Source: Hyphomicrobiaceae bacterium (GTDB lineage Bacteria; Pseudomonadota; Alphaproteobacteria; Rhizobiales; Hyphomicrobiaceae). From it: a stretch of 64,000 nt of DNA. This document shows, piece by piece, positions 9,563-19,205 of this stretch (positions are counted from its first letter, which is position 1; every line of letters starts with the position of its first letter). The stretch lies in contig JAJFHG010000029.1 of the NCBI GenBank assembly GCA_021775735.1, positions 89,743 to 153,742 on the forward strand, read 5' to 3'. Under the pieces are notes generated by a model. That model saw only the letters and a list, made by a program, of their open reading frames with translations. It did not search any database and had not been told where the DNA came from. The translations under genes and the position numbers were made by a program.

Positions 9563-10189
9563 CTATTGTGCAGTATTCTTCGCTGCTGCCTCGATAACTT
9601 CTTTTTTCGCAGCATCAAGTGCTGCCTTTTTTGCAGCGTCCTTGGCGACATCTTCTGCAGCGTTTTTAACAGGTGCAACAGCGGTCGTTGCTTTCGTCGC
9701 AGCCTTTTTAACCGGGGCAACTGCGGTCGTTGCTTTCGCTACAGCCTTTGTCTTCACGGCTTTAGAAGCTGTTTTCTTTGCAGCATTTGTTGCCGCTGCT
9801 TTTGTAGCAGATGAAACAGCCGGTGGTACTGCTGTGCCGGTTACAGATGCTGTTGCAGGCTTCAGTGTGCCGCAGCGGCGTTGATATTCTGCGTTTGCGC
9901 GATCAAGCTCTGCCATACGTGCAAGAGATGTACGATAGACGGGAACCGTTTTGGATTTACCAGCGCCTGCTTTTGCAACACGGTCTGTGATGCCATCTTT
10001 GCGCAAGCTGTCAATTTTAGAAACCAACGTGACACAAGCTGGATCAATGGCTGGCTTTTTTGCCACCTTCTGTGCATCAATTGATGACGTGGTCAGACTG
10101 GAGCCCAGCAGGCCACCGTTATTGGAACAGGCCGTCAAAGCGCCGATACACAGAACCGGCAACGCAGCCTTTTTCAAAAATCGCAACAT
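9563..10189 (-). CDS. Predicted lipoprotein with Ala/Lys/Val-rich repeat tail
   Basis: A 208-residue protein starting MLRFLKKAALPVLCIGALTA followed by CSNN, a type II signal peptide with lipobox LTAC. The middle (about 40-115) has two cysteines (DPACVTL and YQRRCGTL) that may pair. From about 115 on it is almost only Ala, Lys, Val and Thr, including a 14-residue repeat (KATTAVAPVKK) encoded by a 42-bp tandem repeat at 9663-9746, and it looks like a cationic extended or coiled tail. ATG 10189 follows GGGG by about nine bases. The function is unknown; contact with anionic cell-wall or outer-membrane components is only a guess. Confidence 0.75.
   Translation of the reverse strand: MLRFLKKAALPVLCIGALTACSNNGGLLGSSLTTSSIDAQKVAKKPAIDPACVTLVSKIDSLRKDGITDRVAKAGAGKSKTVPVYRTSLARMAELDRANAEYQRRCGTLKPATASVTGTAVPPAVSSATKAAATNAAKKTASKAVKTKAVAKATTAVAPVKKAATKATTAVAPVKNAAEDVAKDAAKKAALDAAKKEVIEAAAKNTAQ
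9663..9746 (-). repeat. 42-bp tandem repeat inside the lipoprotein gene
   Basis: Two adjacent 42-base units (9663-9704 and 9705-9746) differ at only a few positions. They encode two copies of a 14-residue Ala/Thr/Val/Lys unit. The repeat can change copy number by slippage and so vary the tail length. Confidence 0.85.
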
Positions 10190-10426
10190 TAGTTTGTCCC
10201 CACTCAATAAAATTCACCCCTACTTGGCCTTGGTCATATGCCTGGACGCGTCGACCAGCAAGACGGCAGGCTGTGGGCAACGGGTATGAAACGGGGTTGA
10301 CCCTAGCGAATCTGTGGAAAAACTGAAAGGTGCCTTGTTAATGGCTGGAAACGTTTAATTCAGCATGCATGCCAAAAGAGGCCTGATTCTGGCAAATACC
10401 GGCTCATGCGCTCAATTCTAACGGTC

Positions 10427-10744
10427 TTAGTGGGTCGTTCGGCCGCGAATCTGGCCATCCCGCATGCCTTGCGCGTTCTCAAGGCCACTCAAATAGCCAT
10501 CCCGAATGAGGCGCAGTGCATCTTCTTCGTTAATTTCCCCCTCCATAGCCGCCGCTTGAGCGATATGGTGGCTGATCTCAGAGAGCAGGCGGCCCCATTC
10601 TGCAAAGTCCTCAGCAAAGGTATTGGGGTCAAAGATGACATGCAGAGCACCGTCAGCAATCCAGGCTCTTAGGACCTCAAGCGCTGACTCCGCATTTTCA
10701 ATGCCATCAGGCACATCAAGTTCGTGTTCTGGATCTTGGCTCAT
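10427..10744 (-). CDS. DUF5076 family protein
   Basis: A 105-residue acidic protein starting MSQDPEHELDVPDGIENAES. The sequence EVLRAWIADGALHVIFDPNTF and the following helical part with AEWGRLLSEISHHIAQA resemble DUF5076, a small Hyphomicrobiales family usually encoded between pyruvate dehydrogenase and lipoate genes. ATG 10744 has GGAG five bases upstream; the frame stays open 30 codons more without conserved features. No catalytic motif is visible. Its usual neighbours pdhB, pdhC and lpd are not here, so its persistence suggests a role not tied to PDH. Confidence 0.75.
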   Translation of the reverse strand: MSQDPEHELDVPDGIENAESALEVLRAWIADGALHVIFDPNTFAEDFAEWGRLLSEISHHIAQAAAMEGEINEEDALRLIRDGYLSGLENAQGMRDGQIRGRTTH

Positions 10745-10896
10745 CGTATCTCCATCAATTTTGCCTGCCCCTTTGTATGGGCCCACAAAAAGGGAGGGGG
10801 CGCAGGCGATCTGCCCTCTATGTGGCGACTTCACCTCAAAGGGTCAATAACTGCGGATAAATTTATACCGGCTGACCAAGCCAGCCTGCGCCAGCT

Positions 10897-11835
10897 TCAA
10901 AGCTGAGCGCTGGCACGCATATTGAGGCCGATTGTGGTCAAGGTGGCGCGCACATCTTTTTCGATTGCGAGAGCCGTTTCCGTTTGACCGTTACAGGCAT
11001 CAATCAAGCGCATGCGTGCGATAACCACTGGGTCATGAACGGCTTGTGATGCTGGGCCCCGCCTGCCAGCGGTTTGCTGACTGGCATGTCCGCGAAAAGC
11101 TTGGGTTGAAACCAGTAAGCCCTGAGGGCCCGCGCCAGAGCGTGCAGTATCGCCGGCAGCCTGACATGCGGCTATGACATTTTGCGGGTCAATTCCATCC
11201 ACCGGCGTGAAGGAAATGGCGCTTGCCTGCACACGTTTTTGGAGATGGCTGCTTGGCCCATCACCGCCAGGCTGGCCAGGCATTGGATCCGGCACAGCAT
11301 GATCAATAATAAACACAATCTGCAATTGAAACCGCTTCGCCAACAACAGGGTCCGCACAATTTGAGAACCGCGCAAGCTGTCCCCATCCAAGATCACAAA
11401 GGCAACATTTTGAGTGCCCTTTAGCGACTGAGCTACAGCAAGGCTGGTCGCCCAGCGCGCCCGCTTACCATTGTCGGTTGGGCAGTAGTAAAACCTGGTT
11501 GGGCGAATAGCAGGGGGGGTTGATCCATGCGTTGGCTGATCAAATAGACCGCGTGATGGATTTGCAAGTTCGTTCATCAACACTTCAGGCTCTAAGCCAA
11601 GCGCCAATAGAGCGCCATGGCACCGACGCCCAACAAGAAGCGGGTCCCCGTCGTTGCTTGCAGCGTTGACACCGGCAAACAAAGCCTCTCGACCAATGCA
11701 TAATTTAATCTCATCAGGGATCAGGCCCATGGCATAAAGTTGCCCTGCCTTTTCTTCGAAACGGCGAATGAGCAGGATCAAGCGATAGACTGCGACAGCA
11801 TTTTCAGCCTCACCTCCATCATTGCCAATGCGCAT
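10897..11835 (-). CDS. Degenerate pyruvate dehydrogenase E1-alpha (PdhA) homologue
   Basis: An uninterrupted 312-residue frame that aligns with PdhA over most of its length: LLIRRFEEKAGQLYAMGLI near the start matches the PdhA opening almost exactly, then IGREALFAG, and RGHAS near the end where PdhA has the regulatory loop. The thiamine diphosphate motif is not kept: where PdhA has GDGAANQG and, about 30 residues on, NN, this protein has GDSLRGSQ (from residue 151) and DHAV (178-181). The RDHGH motif reads RRCHG. It should therefore not bind the cofactor normally. pdhB, pdhC and lpd are absent nearby. The open frame argues for selection in a non-catalytic role, or recent decay. Confidence 0.7.
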   Translation of the reverse strand: MRIGNDGGEAENAVAVYRLILLIRRFEEKAGQLYAMGLIPDEIKLCIGREALFAGVNAASNDGDPLLVGRRCHGALLALGLEPEVLMNELANPSRGLFDQPTHGSTPPAIRPTRFYYCPTDNGKRARWATSLAVAQSLKGTQNVAFVILDGDSLRGSQIVRTLLLAKRFQLQIVFIIDHAVPDPMPGQPGGDGPSSHLQKRVQASAISFTPVDGIDPQNVIAACQAAGDTARSGAGPQGLLVSTQAFRGHASQQTAGRRGPASQAVHDPVVIARMRLIDACNGQTETALAIEKDVRATLTTIGLNMRASAQL

Positions 11836-12011
11836 TACACACCTGTCCTTCGAACGACCCCACCTGCCAGCAAGCGACAGACGGTTGAGCCATTAACCGC
11901 AGACCCTTGCGAGGTCAACACGGCGAATGTAAGCAGACAATTGGTCAGCCGTTGTGGGTGGGGGACGAAACGGCGATGTCACGGTGTGGGCAGTGGTCGC
12001 CCTTCAAAACA

Positions 12012-12434
12012 TCAGCGCGCGGTGGGTAGGCGGTACGCCTCAGTTAAAACCACTTTGTCATCGGGGTGGACAAAACCCAAAACGTCACGTGCAATCTCTT
12101 CGACCAGATCTGCGTTGGGTAGTTCTGGAGAGAGTAAGGCCACGTCTTGAGTATATCGAGCACGGGTGGCCTCGAGGCTCTTGATTTCAAATTCTAGGAG
12201 CGTTAGTCGCTCGAAAAATTGGCGTTTGGCCTCGAGGCCGTGCCGGCCATTGATTGTGTGATAAGCGAAATACGATGCAAACCCCGAGCAGATAAGCAAA
12301 ACAATGAATTGCCTGGAGAGCTTTCGCCAATCATGAATAGGTTTACGCAGCACAATTATGCTCTTAATACGCGATATGAAACTTGAGAACAGGTCAGACC
12401 ATAAACCTAGACGGGTTAAGACGTCGTAAAACAC
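12012..12434 (-). CDS. FtsB/DivIC-like septum formation initiator protein
   Basis: A 140-residue single-pass membrane protein. After a basic N-terminal part a hydrophobic helix (about 44-59, FIVLLICSGFASYFAY) is followed by a coiled-coil region (AKRQFFERLTLLEFEIKSLE) and a C-terminal DLVEEIARDVLGFVHPDD, matching the family. FtsB links FtsL and FtsQ in the divisome. The frame starts at GTG 12434; the GTG at 12353 (112 residues, with AAGAG upstream) would give a length closer to the family and may be the real start. It follows eno closely, an arrangement shared with many proteobacteria. Confidence 0.85.
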   Translation of the reverse strand: MFYDVLTRLGLWSDLFSSFISRIKSIIVLRKPIHDWRKLSRQFIVLLICSGFASYFAYHTINGRHGLEAKRQFFERLTLLEFEIKSLEATRARYTQDVALLSPELPNADLVEEIARDVLGFVHPDDKVVLTEAYRLPTAR

Positions 12435-12459
12435 TGTTCGAAATCAGACCGTTTGTCGA

Positions 12460-13764
<1,305 letters not shown>

Positions 13765-13945
13765 TCAATCGAAAGCCTTGCCGTCAATGGCCGGGCGTGA
13801 AACATTTGAGGAGGTTTTAGCCGGTCTTCGAAGCGGCGCAAAGACCCCTTGGGGTAGGCCAAACATCCCAATTTCAGCCCAACCTCGGGGCACCGGCATG
13901 TGCCGAGCTACAATACCACCGCTCCTATCAATGAAGGACCTCCCC

Positions 13946-14305
13946 ATGGCTGCGACGAATTCACAACACGGTGGCTGCCACTGCGGTGCAGTCAGCTACC
14001 AGGCGAACGTCGACCTTTCTAACGTCATCTCATGCAACTGCTCAATCTGCATGAAGCGCGGCGCCTTGTTTACCTTTGTTCCGGCCGGTGATTTCGAGCT
14101 TCCTTCAGGACAAGATCATTTGACGGACTACCAGTTTGCACAAAAGAAGATCCACCATCTCTTTTGCTCTAAATGTGGTGTCGGTTCATTTGCAAAAGGA
14201 GCTGCACCTGATGGCTCAGACGTAATCGCGATCAATGTCCGCTGCCTCGATGAAGTAGACCTTGATGACCTCAGGCCAAAACCTTTTGATGGCAAAAACC
14301 TTTGA
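13946..14305 (+). CDS. GFA (glutathione-dependent formaldehyde-activating/CENP-V) family protein
   Basis: A 119-residue zinc protein. The GFA zinc motifs are visible as [10 protein letters not shown], then [12 protein letters not shown], and [11 protein letters not shown]. The family was named for a proposed catalysis of S-hydroxymethylglutathione formation, but that role is doubtful for most members. ATG 13946 has AAGGA eight bases upstream; the frame stays open 65 codons further into the eno promoter region without conserved sequence. The gene overlaps the start of queC by four bases, so it is probably translated with the queuosine operon. Confidence 0.88.
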   Translation: MAATNSQHGGCHCGAVSYQANVDLSNVISCNCSICMKRGALFTFVPAGDFELPSGQDHLTDYQFAQKKIHHLFCSKCGVGSFAKGAAPDGSDVIAINVRCLDEVDLDDLRPKPFDGKNL

Positions 14306-15051
14306 CAGAGCAACGCGTGACCGAACCTCAATATTCAGCGCTTGTTCTTTTCTCAGGTGGGCAGGATTCTACGGCCTGCTTAGCTTGGGCGTTAGAACGT
14401 TACAGTCTGGTCGAAACGCTTGGCATTGATTTTGGCCAACGCCACGGCGTGGAGTTGACGCAACGCCAGCATGTGCTTGCGCGACTAAAATCAGAGTATC
14501 CAATGTGGGCAGCCCGTCTTGGTGAAGACCATGAGATTACACTCACCGAACTGTCCAAAATCAGCGAGACAGCGCTGACGCAGGATATGGCGATTGAGAT
14601 GACCGACGCTGGCCTGCCTTCAACCTTTGTGCCTGGCCGCAATCTGTTGTTCTTTACTTATGCCGCGGCCATCGGCTATCGACGCAACATCAAAACCCTT
14701 ATTGGTGGCATGTGTGAAACAGACTTCTCCGGCTATCCCGATTGTCGTAACGACACAATCAGATCGCTAGAAACAACGTTATCACTTGGGATGGGCACCA
14801 AATTTGAGCTCATCACACCGTTAATGTCTTTGGACAAAGCAGCGACGTGGGCCATGATCCAAGACCTGGGCGGTGAGACACTGGTTGATCTTGTCATTGA
14901 AGACACCCATACCTGCTACCTTGGCAACCGCACTGAGCGTCATGATTGGGGCTATGGCTGCGGCGACTGTCCCGCTTGTCAGTTGCGCGGCGCTGGTTAT
15001 CAACGTTGGCGCGCTGTGTCGTCACCGCCTACCAGCCCCACGACCGACTGA
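14302..15051 (+). CDS. queC: 7-cyano-7-deazaguanine synthase QueC
   Basis: An ATP-dependent enzyme converting CDG to preQ0 in queuosine synthesis, 249 residues. The PP-loop [14 protein letters not shown] sits near the N-terminus; [17 protein letters not shown] and [12 protein letters not shown] are family motifs; the C-terminal zinc site is CYLGNR then [16 protein letters not shown]. The frame starts at TTG 14302 overlapping the GFA stop; GTG 14317 is an alternative start five codons in. It begins the run queC-queE-queD-queF. Confidence 0.96.
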   Translation: MTEQRVTEPQYSALVLFSGGQDSTACLAWALERYSLVETLGIDFGQRHGVELTQRQHVLARLKSEYPMWAARLGEDHEITLTELSKISETALTQDMAIEMTDAGLPSTFVPGRNLLFFTYAAAIGYRRNIKTLIGGMCETDFSGYPDCRNDTIRSLETTLSLGMGTKFELITPLMSLDKAATWAMIQDLGGETLVDLVIEDTHTCYLGNRTERHDWGYGCGDCPACQLRGAGYQRWRAVSSPPTSPTTD

Positions 15052-15084
15052 GACCCCTCGAAGCTCAAGTAACCATCAACACGT

Positions 15085-15711
15085 ATGTATACCGTCAAAG
15101 AAATCTTCTACACGCTGCAAGGCGAGGGTGCGAACGCGGGTCGTCCCGCTGTCTTCTGTCGCTTTGCAGGTTGCAATTTGTGGTCGGGTCGCGAACAAGA
15201 TCGCGAAACAGCGACGTGCACATTTTGTGATACAGATTTCATCGGCACCGATGGCGTGTGTGGCGGACAGTTTGAAACGGCCAACAGGCTCGCCACTGCC
15301 TGCCGTACCGCTTGGGGCGAAAGTCAGCCAGGCCTAATCGTGTTGACGGGTGGTGAGCCGATGCTTCAGGTCGATGCGCCACTGATCGAAGCGCTCCACG
15401 GCAGTGGCTTTGAAATTGCCATCGAGACCAATGGCACATTAGCTGTACCGCGGACGATCGACTGGATCTGTGTGAGCCCAAAAGCGGGCGCGCCACTGAT
15501 CCAAACCTCAGGTGATGAACTCAAGCTGGTCTACCCGCAAAAAGGGTTAACGCCGGACGATCTGCCCGAGCTCGATTTCAAGCATCACTACTTGCAGCCC
15601 CTCGACGGACCGGACGTCGCGGCAAACACTGCCGCTGCCGTTGCGTACTGCAAAGCATACCCAATTTGGCGGCTATCACTGCAAACGCATAAGTTGATCG
15701 GGATTGCCTGA
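15085..15711 (+). CDS. queE: 7-carboxy-7-deazaguanine synthase QueE
   Basis: A radical-SAM enzyme of 208 residues that contracts CPH4 to CDG. The opening IFYTLQGEGANAGRPAVFCR and the unusual cluster motif C-x14-C-x2-C, here from GCNLWSG to CTFCDT, identify QueE; the 14-residue spacing is typical of the longer QueE clade. VLTGGEPMLQ binds SAM. It starts 33 bases after queC. The C-terminus (LSLQTHKLIGIA) is normal. Confidence 0.96.
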   Translation: MYTVKEIFYTLQGEGANAGRPAVFCRFAGCNLWSGREQDRETATCTFCDTDFIGTDGVCGGQFETANRLATACRTAWGESQPGLIVLTGGEPMLQVDAPLIEALHGSGFEIAIETNGTLAVPRTIDWICVSPKAGAPLIQTSGDELKLVYPQKGLTPDDLPELDFKHHYLQPLDGPDVAANTAAAVAYCKAYPIWRLSLQTHKLIGIA

Positions 15712-15774
15712 CCCCGGCACACCGGCGCTGAAAGCCGATCAGGCGCGCCCAGCGACTCTTGAGGGGCTGGTCAG

Positions 15775-16203
15775 ATGTCAAAAAATCTCTTATGGCGTTG
15801 CCTCATGCGTATCTACAAAGACTTCCTTTTTGAGGCAGCCCACTACCTGCCGTCCGCACCTGAAGGTCATCCGAATGCCCGCATTCATGGCCACTCTTTT
15901 CGTGCCCGCGTGACGATTGAAGGCCAGCCTGATCCAAAGACCGGTCTCATCATGCATTTGTCGGACTTAGAAGCCGCGATGCAGGACGTAAAAAACGCAC
16001 TGGACCATCGTTTACTCAACGAAGTGGAAGGCCTTGGCGTGCCAACATTAGAACGGATTGCCGGCTGGGTTTGGAACAAACTATCCAATCGCATTCCAGG
16101 CCTTGCTGAAATTGAAATCGTGCGTGATAGCTGTGCGGAAGGTTGCATTTATCGCGGACCCCACGATAGTGGCCATGGCCAAAAGCCCTTGGCCGCCGAG
16201 TAA
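15775..16203 (+). CDS. queD: QueD-like 6-pyruvoyl-tetrahydropterin synthase family protein, catalytic Cys missing
   Basis: A 142-residue COG0720 protein in the position of 6-carboxy-tetrahydropterin synthase (QueD). The zinc histidines are H23 (FEAAH), H38 and H40 (RIHGHSF), and the relay D77-H78 is present. The catalytic cysteine four residues before HGH in QueD is here N34 (HPNARIHGH), and the ET near the C-terminus reads D118-S119. A cysteine pair CAEGC lies at 120-124. The gene context (queC-queE before, queF after) still argues for a role in CPH4 formation. ATG 15775 follows GAGGGG by eight bases; ATG 15805 has no such site. Confidence 0.85.
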   Translation: MSKNLLWRCLMRIYKDFLFEAAHYLPSAPEGHPNARIHGHSFRARVTIEGQPDPKTGLIMHLSDLEAAMQDVKNALDHRLLNEVEGLGVPTLERIAGWVWNKLSNRIPGLAEIEIVRDSCAEGCIYRGPHDSGHGQKPLAAE

Positions 16204-16224
16204 AACCCAGAGCACCCAATCAAT

Positions 16225-16695
16225 ATGGCGGCAGATCGCTCAGACACATCCGATCGTAACGTGCTTGGTAAGGCGGCCCGCCTACCCACGGATCCTGGGT
16301 CTGCAACCTTGGATCGCGTACCCAACCCGCACCCGGATACACTTTACGCAGCGCGCTTTACAGCACCAGAGTTTACCGCACTCTGCCCCGTCACTGGACA
16401 GCCTGATTTCGCGCATCTGGTCATTGATTATGTGCCGAACGCCTATCTGGTTGAAAGCAAATCTCTCAAGTTCTACCTGACTGCGTTTCGCAATCATGGT
16501 GCCTTCCACGAAGACTGCACGGTGGCCGTTGGCAAGCGGTTGGTGGAAACCTTAGAGCCCCATTACCTTCGCATTGGTGGCTATTGGTATCCACGTGGCG
16601 GCATGCCGATTGATGTTTTTTGGCAAAATGGCGTCTGCCCAAAGGACGTCTGGTTGCCAGATCAACGTGTTGCCCCCTATCGGGGACGCGGCTAA
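16225..16695 (+). CDS. queF: NADPH-dependent preQ0 reductase QueF
   Basis: The short-type QueF (156 residues) that reduces the nitrile preQ0 to preQ1. The active-site cysteine C54 lies in [11 protein letters not shown] with D61, the family motif [16 protein letters not shown] contains E77, and H95 follows in FHEDCT. These are the residues expected for covalent thioimide chemistry. The gene is 21 bases after queD and is the last of the que run. With queC, queE and queD this gives the GTP-derived route up to preQ1; folE, tgt and queA/G are not in the window. Confidence 0.96.
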   Translation: MAADRSDTSDRNVLGKAARLPTDPGSATLDRVPNPHPDTLYAARFTAPEFTALCPVTGQPDFAHLVIDYVPNAYLVESKSLKFYLTAFRNHGAFHEDCTVAVGKRLVETLEPHYLRIGGYWYPRGGMPIDVFWQNGVCPKDVWLPDQRVAPYRGRG

Positions 16696-16806
16696 GGCAG
16701 TAGAATATTATCAAGGCAAATGAGCTGCCGTTACTCAGGCCTGTTGGCTGTGTGACAAAGCAAACGACACAGTTGCCTAAGACTTGTAGCGTCACTCGGA
16801 AGTTCT

Positions 16807-17514
16807 ATGAACGACGGCCAATCCACTTTTTTAGATGCGTTTCGCCTGCTGGCATCTGGCAATAGCGAACTTTGGAACATTGTTCTGTTGTCGTTGCAGG
16901 TCACCGGTGGGGCAGTGTTGATCGCAACGCTGATTGGTTTGCCACTCGGAGCGATTTTGGCGTTCAAGCGCTTTCGTGGCCGCAACGCAATTCTCATTTT
17001 GCTCAGTGCGTTAATGGGTCTGCCACCCGTTGTGGTCGGTCTTCTGGTTTATCTTGCTCTGTCTAATGTCGGCCCACTTGGTGTTTTGGGACTTCTCTAC
17101 ACACCATCTGCAATGGTTATTGCGCAGACGATCTTGGTGTTGCCAATTATTGCAGCACTGTCGCGCCAGGTTGTGGAAGACTATGCAGCCGAATACCACG
17201 AACAACTCGCGATAATGGGTCTGTCAACCTGGGCCTCTATTCGCACATTGATCTTTGAAGCCCGCCACAGTTTGTTGGTTGTGTTGCTTGCAGGCTTTGG
17301 TCGTGCCATCGCTGAAGTCGGCGCAGTTATGATTGTTGGCGGTAATATTGCTCACCTAACACGCACCATGACGACAGCCATCGCGCTTGAAACATCGCGC
17401 GGAAATCTAGCGCTTGCGCTGGGCCTCGGTGTGGTTTTGATCACGCTTTCCGTCATTATCAACGCTGTCTTGATGGCCGTCCGGCGATCTGAAACCCGTT
17501 TGTCCTATATTTGA
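16807..17514 (+). CDS. tupB: Tungstate ABC transporter permease TupB
   Basis: A 235-residue inner-membrane permease with about five to six hydrophobic helices. The ModB/TupB-type loop reads EYHEQLAIMGLSTWASIRTL, and the end contains GRAIAEVGAVMIVGGNI, characteristic of tungstate/molybdate permeases. The assignment to tungstate comes mainly from the linked TupA. A 6-bp inverted repeat (CTGTGT 16748-16753, ACACAG 16767-16772) lies in the 111-base gap upstream of the start and could be a regulatory site, but I do not recognise it. tupC follows after 17 bases. Confidence 0.9.
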   Translation: MNDGQSTFLDAFRLLASGNSELWNIVLLSLQVTGGAVLIATLIGLPLGAILAFKRFRGRNAILILLSALMGLPPVVVGLLVYLALSNVGPLGVLGLLYTPSAMVIAQTILVLPIIAALSRQVVEDYAAEYHEQLAIMGLSTWASIRTLIFEARHSLLVVLLAGFGRAIAEVGAVMIVGGNIAHLTRTMTTAIALETSRGNLALALGLGVVLITLSVIINAVLMAVRRSETRLSYI

Positions 17515-17531
17515 GAGAGGCTCGATCAACC

Positions 17532-18287
17532 ATGCAGCCGCTTGACGGAGACCGTCATGCCCTTGAACGCCAGGTTCTGCCGATTGTGGCGGAAGGCACA
17601 ACGTTTGTTGGCACGGAAGGGCAACGATTGTTGGATCAGGTTGATCTGACGATTGCGGGCTCTGGCATTTTGGTTGTGATGGGTCCAAATGGCGCCGGCA
17701 AAAGTCTGCTTCTGCGTATCCTGACCGGACTTGTGCCGATTACCCACGGCAAAATAAGCTGGGCAGGTCAATCCAGTCTTGTAGGAAACGTGCGTCGGAT
17801 TGGATTTGTGTTTCAAAAGCCGGTCATGTTTCGCCGCACCGTGATGGAGAACATGACGTTCGTGTTGCGCCAATTCGGACTGTCGAAAGACGACGCACAA
17901 CACCGTGCAGAGCGTGCCCTTATTGACGCCGACCTGCACCACCTTTCAGATGCACCAGCCCGCAGATTGTCGGGTGGTGAACAACAGCGTGTCGCGATTG
18001 CGCGCGCCCGCGTCATCGACCCTGAAATTCTGTTTCTCGATGAGCCGACCGCACATCTCGATCCGGCCTCGACCGCCATCATTGAGAAAATGATCCTGGA
18101 TGCCAAAGCCCGCGGTACACGCATCATTCATGTCACTCATGACTTGGGTCAGGCGAAGCGCCTTGCAGATGACATCGTATTTTTACACCTGGGCAAGCTG
18201 GTTGAGCACGGTAACGCTGAGACCTTTTTTGCCGGTCCAAAGTCCAAAGCCGCGCAAGCTTTTGTGGCTGGTGACCTGGTGATATAA
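17532..18287 (+). CDS. tupC: Tungstate ABC transporter ATP-binding protein TupC
   Basis: A 251-residue ABC ATPase. It has Walker A (GPNGAGKS), Q-loop (FVFQKPVMFRRTV), signature LSGGEQQRVAIARA, Walker B (ILFLDEPTAHLD) and the switch histidine (HVTHD). I chose ATG 17532, ten bases after GAGAGAGG; a TTG at 17511 overlaps the tupB end. It would power uptake by TupB with substrate handed over by TupA. Tungstate is used by some formate dehydrogenases and aldehyde oxidoreductases, none of which is in this window. Confidence 0.9.
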   Translation: MQPLDGDRHALERQVLPIVAEGTTFVGTEGQRLLDQVDLTIAGSGILVVMGPNGAGKSLLLRILTGLVPITHGKISWAGQSSLVGNVRRIGFVFQKPVMFRRTVMENMTFVLRQFGLSKDDAQHRAERALIDADLHHLSDAPARRLSGGEQQRVAIARARVIDPEILFLDEPTAHLDPASTAIIEKMILDAKARGTRIIHVTHDLGQAKRLADDIVFLHLGKLVEHGNAETFFAGPKSKAAQAFVAGDLVI

Positions 18288-18325
18288 ATCCACTGACAAA
18301 GCTAAAAAGAAAAGGTCCGACTTTA

Positions 18326-19180
18326 ATGCTGTCTCGTTTCTTCCTGCGCTTTGCGTCGCTCGTGACACTCATTGCTTTGAGTGTGTGCATTTATGCATTC
18401 ACGACTGTTGCAAACGACAACGTATTGACCCTGCAATCAACCACCTCAACAGAAAATTCCGGACTCCTGCGCTTCATTTTATCGAAGTTTAGCAAGAAAA
18501 CAGGGATTACGGTCCGCGTTGTGGCAGTTGGCACCGGACAGGCGTTGAAGAATGCACGCAACGGTGACGGCGATGTGCTGCTGGTGCACGCCAAGGCAGC
18601 AGAAGAAAAGTTTGTTAAAGACGGCTGGGGCGTTGAACGTTTTGATGTGATGTATAACGACTTCATTATTGTCGGACCTGAAGAAGACCCCGCTGGCCTT
18701 GCAACCGCCAAAAGCGTTGATGAGGCTTTGAAACGCATTTCAGAAAAAAAAGTGCCGTTTCTCTCGCGTGGTGATGACAGTGGAACCCACAAAGCCGAAC
18801 GCCGTCTGTGGACGGCAGCAGGCATTGACCCGACACCAGCTTCAGGCACATGGTATCGCGAAGCTGGCTCCGGCATGGGAGCAACCATCAATACAGCCAT
18901 CGGCATGCGCGCTTATTTGCTCACTGACCGTGCAACATGGATTAGCTACCAAAACAAAACCCAGCATAAAGTTTTATTCGAGGGAAATCCTCAGCTGTTC
19001 AACCAGTATGGCATCATCCAGGTAAACCCAGCGCATCATCCGCGCGTGAATGCCAAAGCCGCAGCACAGCTCATCAACTGGATTTTGTCAAAGGATGGCC
19101 AAGAGGCTATTGCCGCCTTCAAAGTTCACGGCCATCAGTTGTTTTACCCGAATGCCAAAGTTCAAGAAACGGTGAATTAG
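18326..19180 (+). CDS. tupA: Tungstate-binding periplasmic protein TupA
   Basis: A 284-residue exported binding protein. The signal peptide has a hydrophobic core around 10-28 (ASLVTLIALSVCIYAF). The mature start LTLQSTTSTENSGLL contains the TTTS-like anion-binding motif of TupA (here TTSTENSG). VGTGQALKNARNGDGDVLLVHA and the stretch beginning FLSRGDDSGTHKAER are strongly conserved in TupA. These features favour tungstate over molybdate ModA, but substrate choice needs a binding test. It is the last gene of tupB-tupC-tupA and converges on thrS. Confidence 0.92.
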   Translation: MLSRFFLRFASLVTLIALSVCIYAFTTVANDNVLTLQSTTSTENSGLLRFILSKFSKKTGITVRVVAVGTGQALKNARNGDGDVLLVHAKAAEEKFVKDGWGVERFDVMYNDFIIVGPEEDPAGLATAKSVDEALKRISEKKVPFLSRGDDSGTHKAERRLWTAAGIDPTPASGTWYREAGSGMGATINTAIGMRAYLLTDRATWISYQNKTQHKVLFEGNPQLFNQYGIIQVNPAHHPRVNAKAAAQLINWILSKDGQEAIAAFKVHGHQLFYPNAKVQETVN

Positions 19181-19205
19181 ATCACGTTATCTAAGTTTAA
19201 CAAAA

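Noticed and set aside
9489..9884. Frame of 131 codons rich in Ala/Phe on the plus strand
   Set aside because: It is antisense to the Ala/Lys-rich lipoprotein gene and has no start signal; it results from the repeat composition.
16748..16772. ModE or tungsten-responsive operator before tupB
   Set aside because: Only a 6-bp inverted repeat; no match to a known molybdate or tungstate regulator site.
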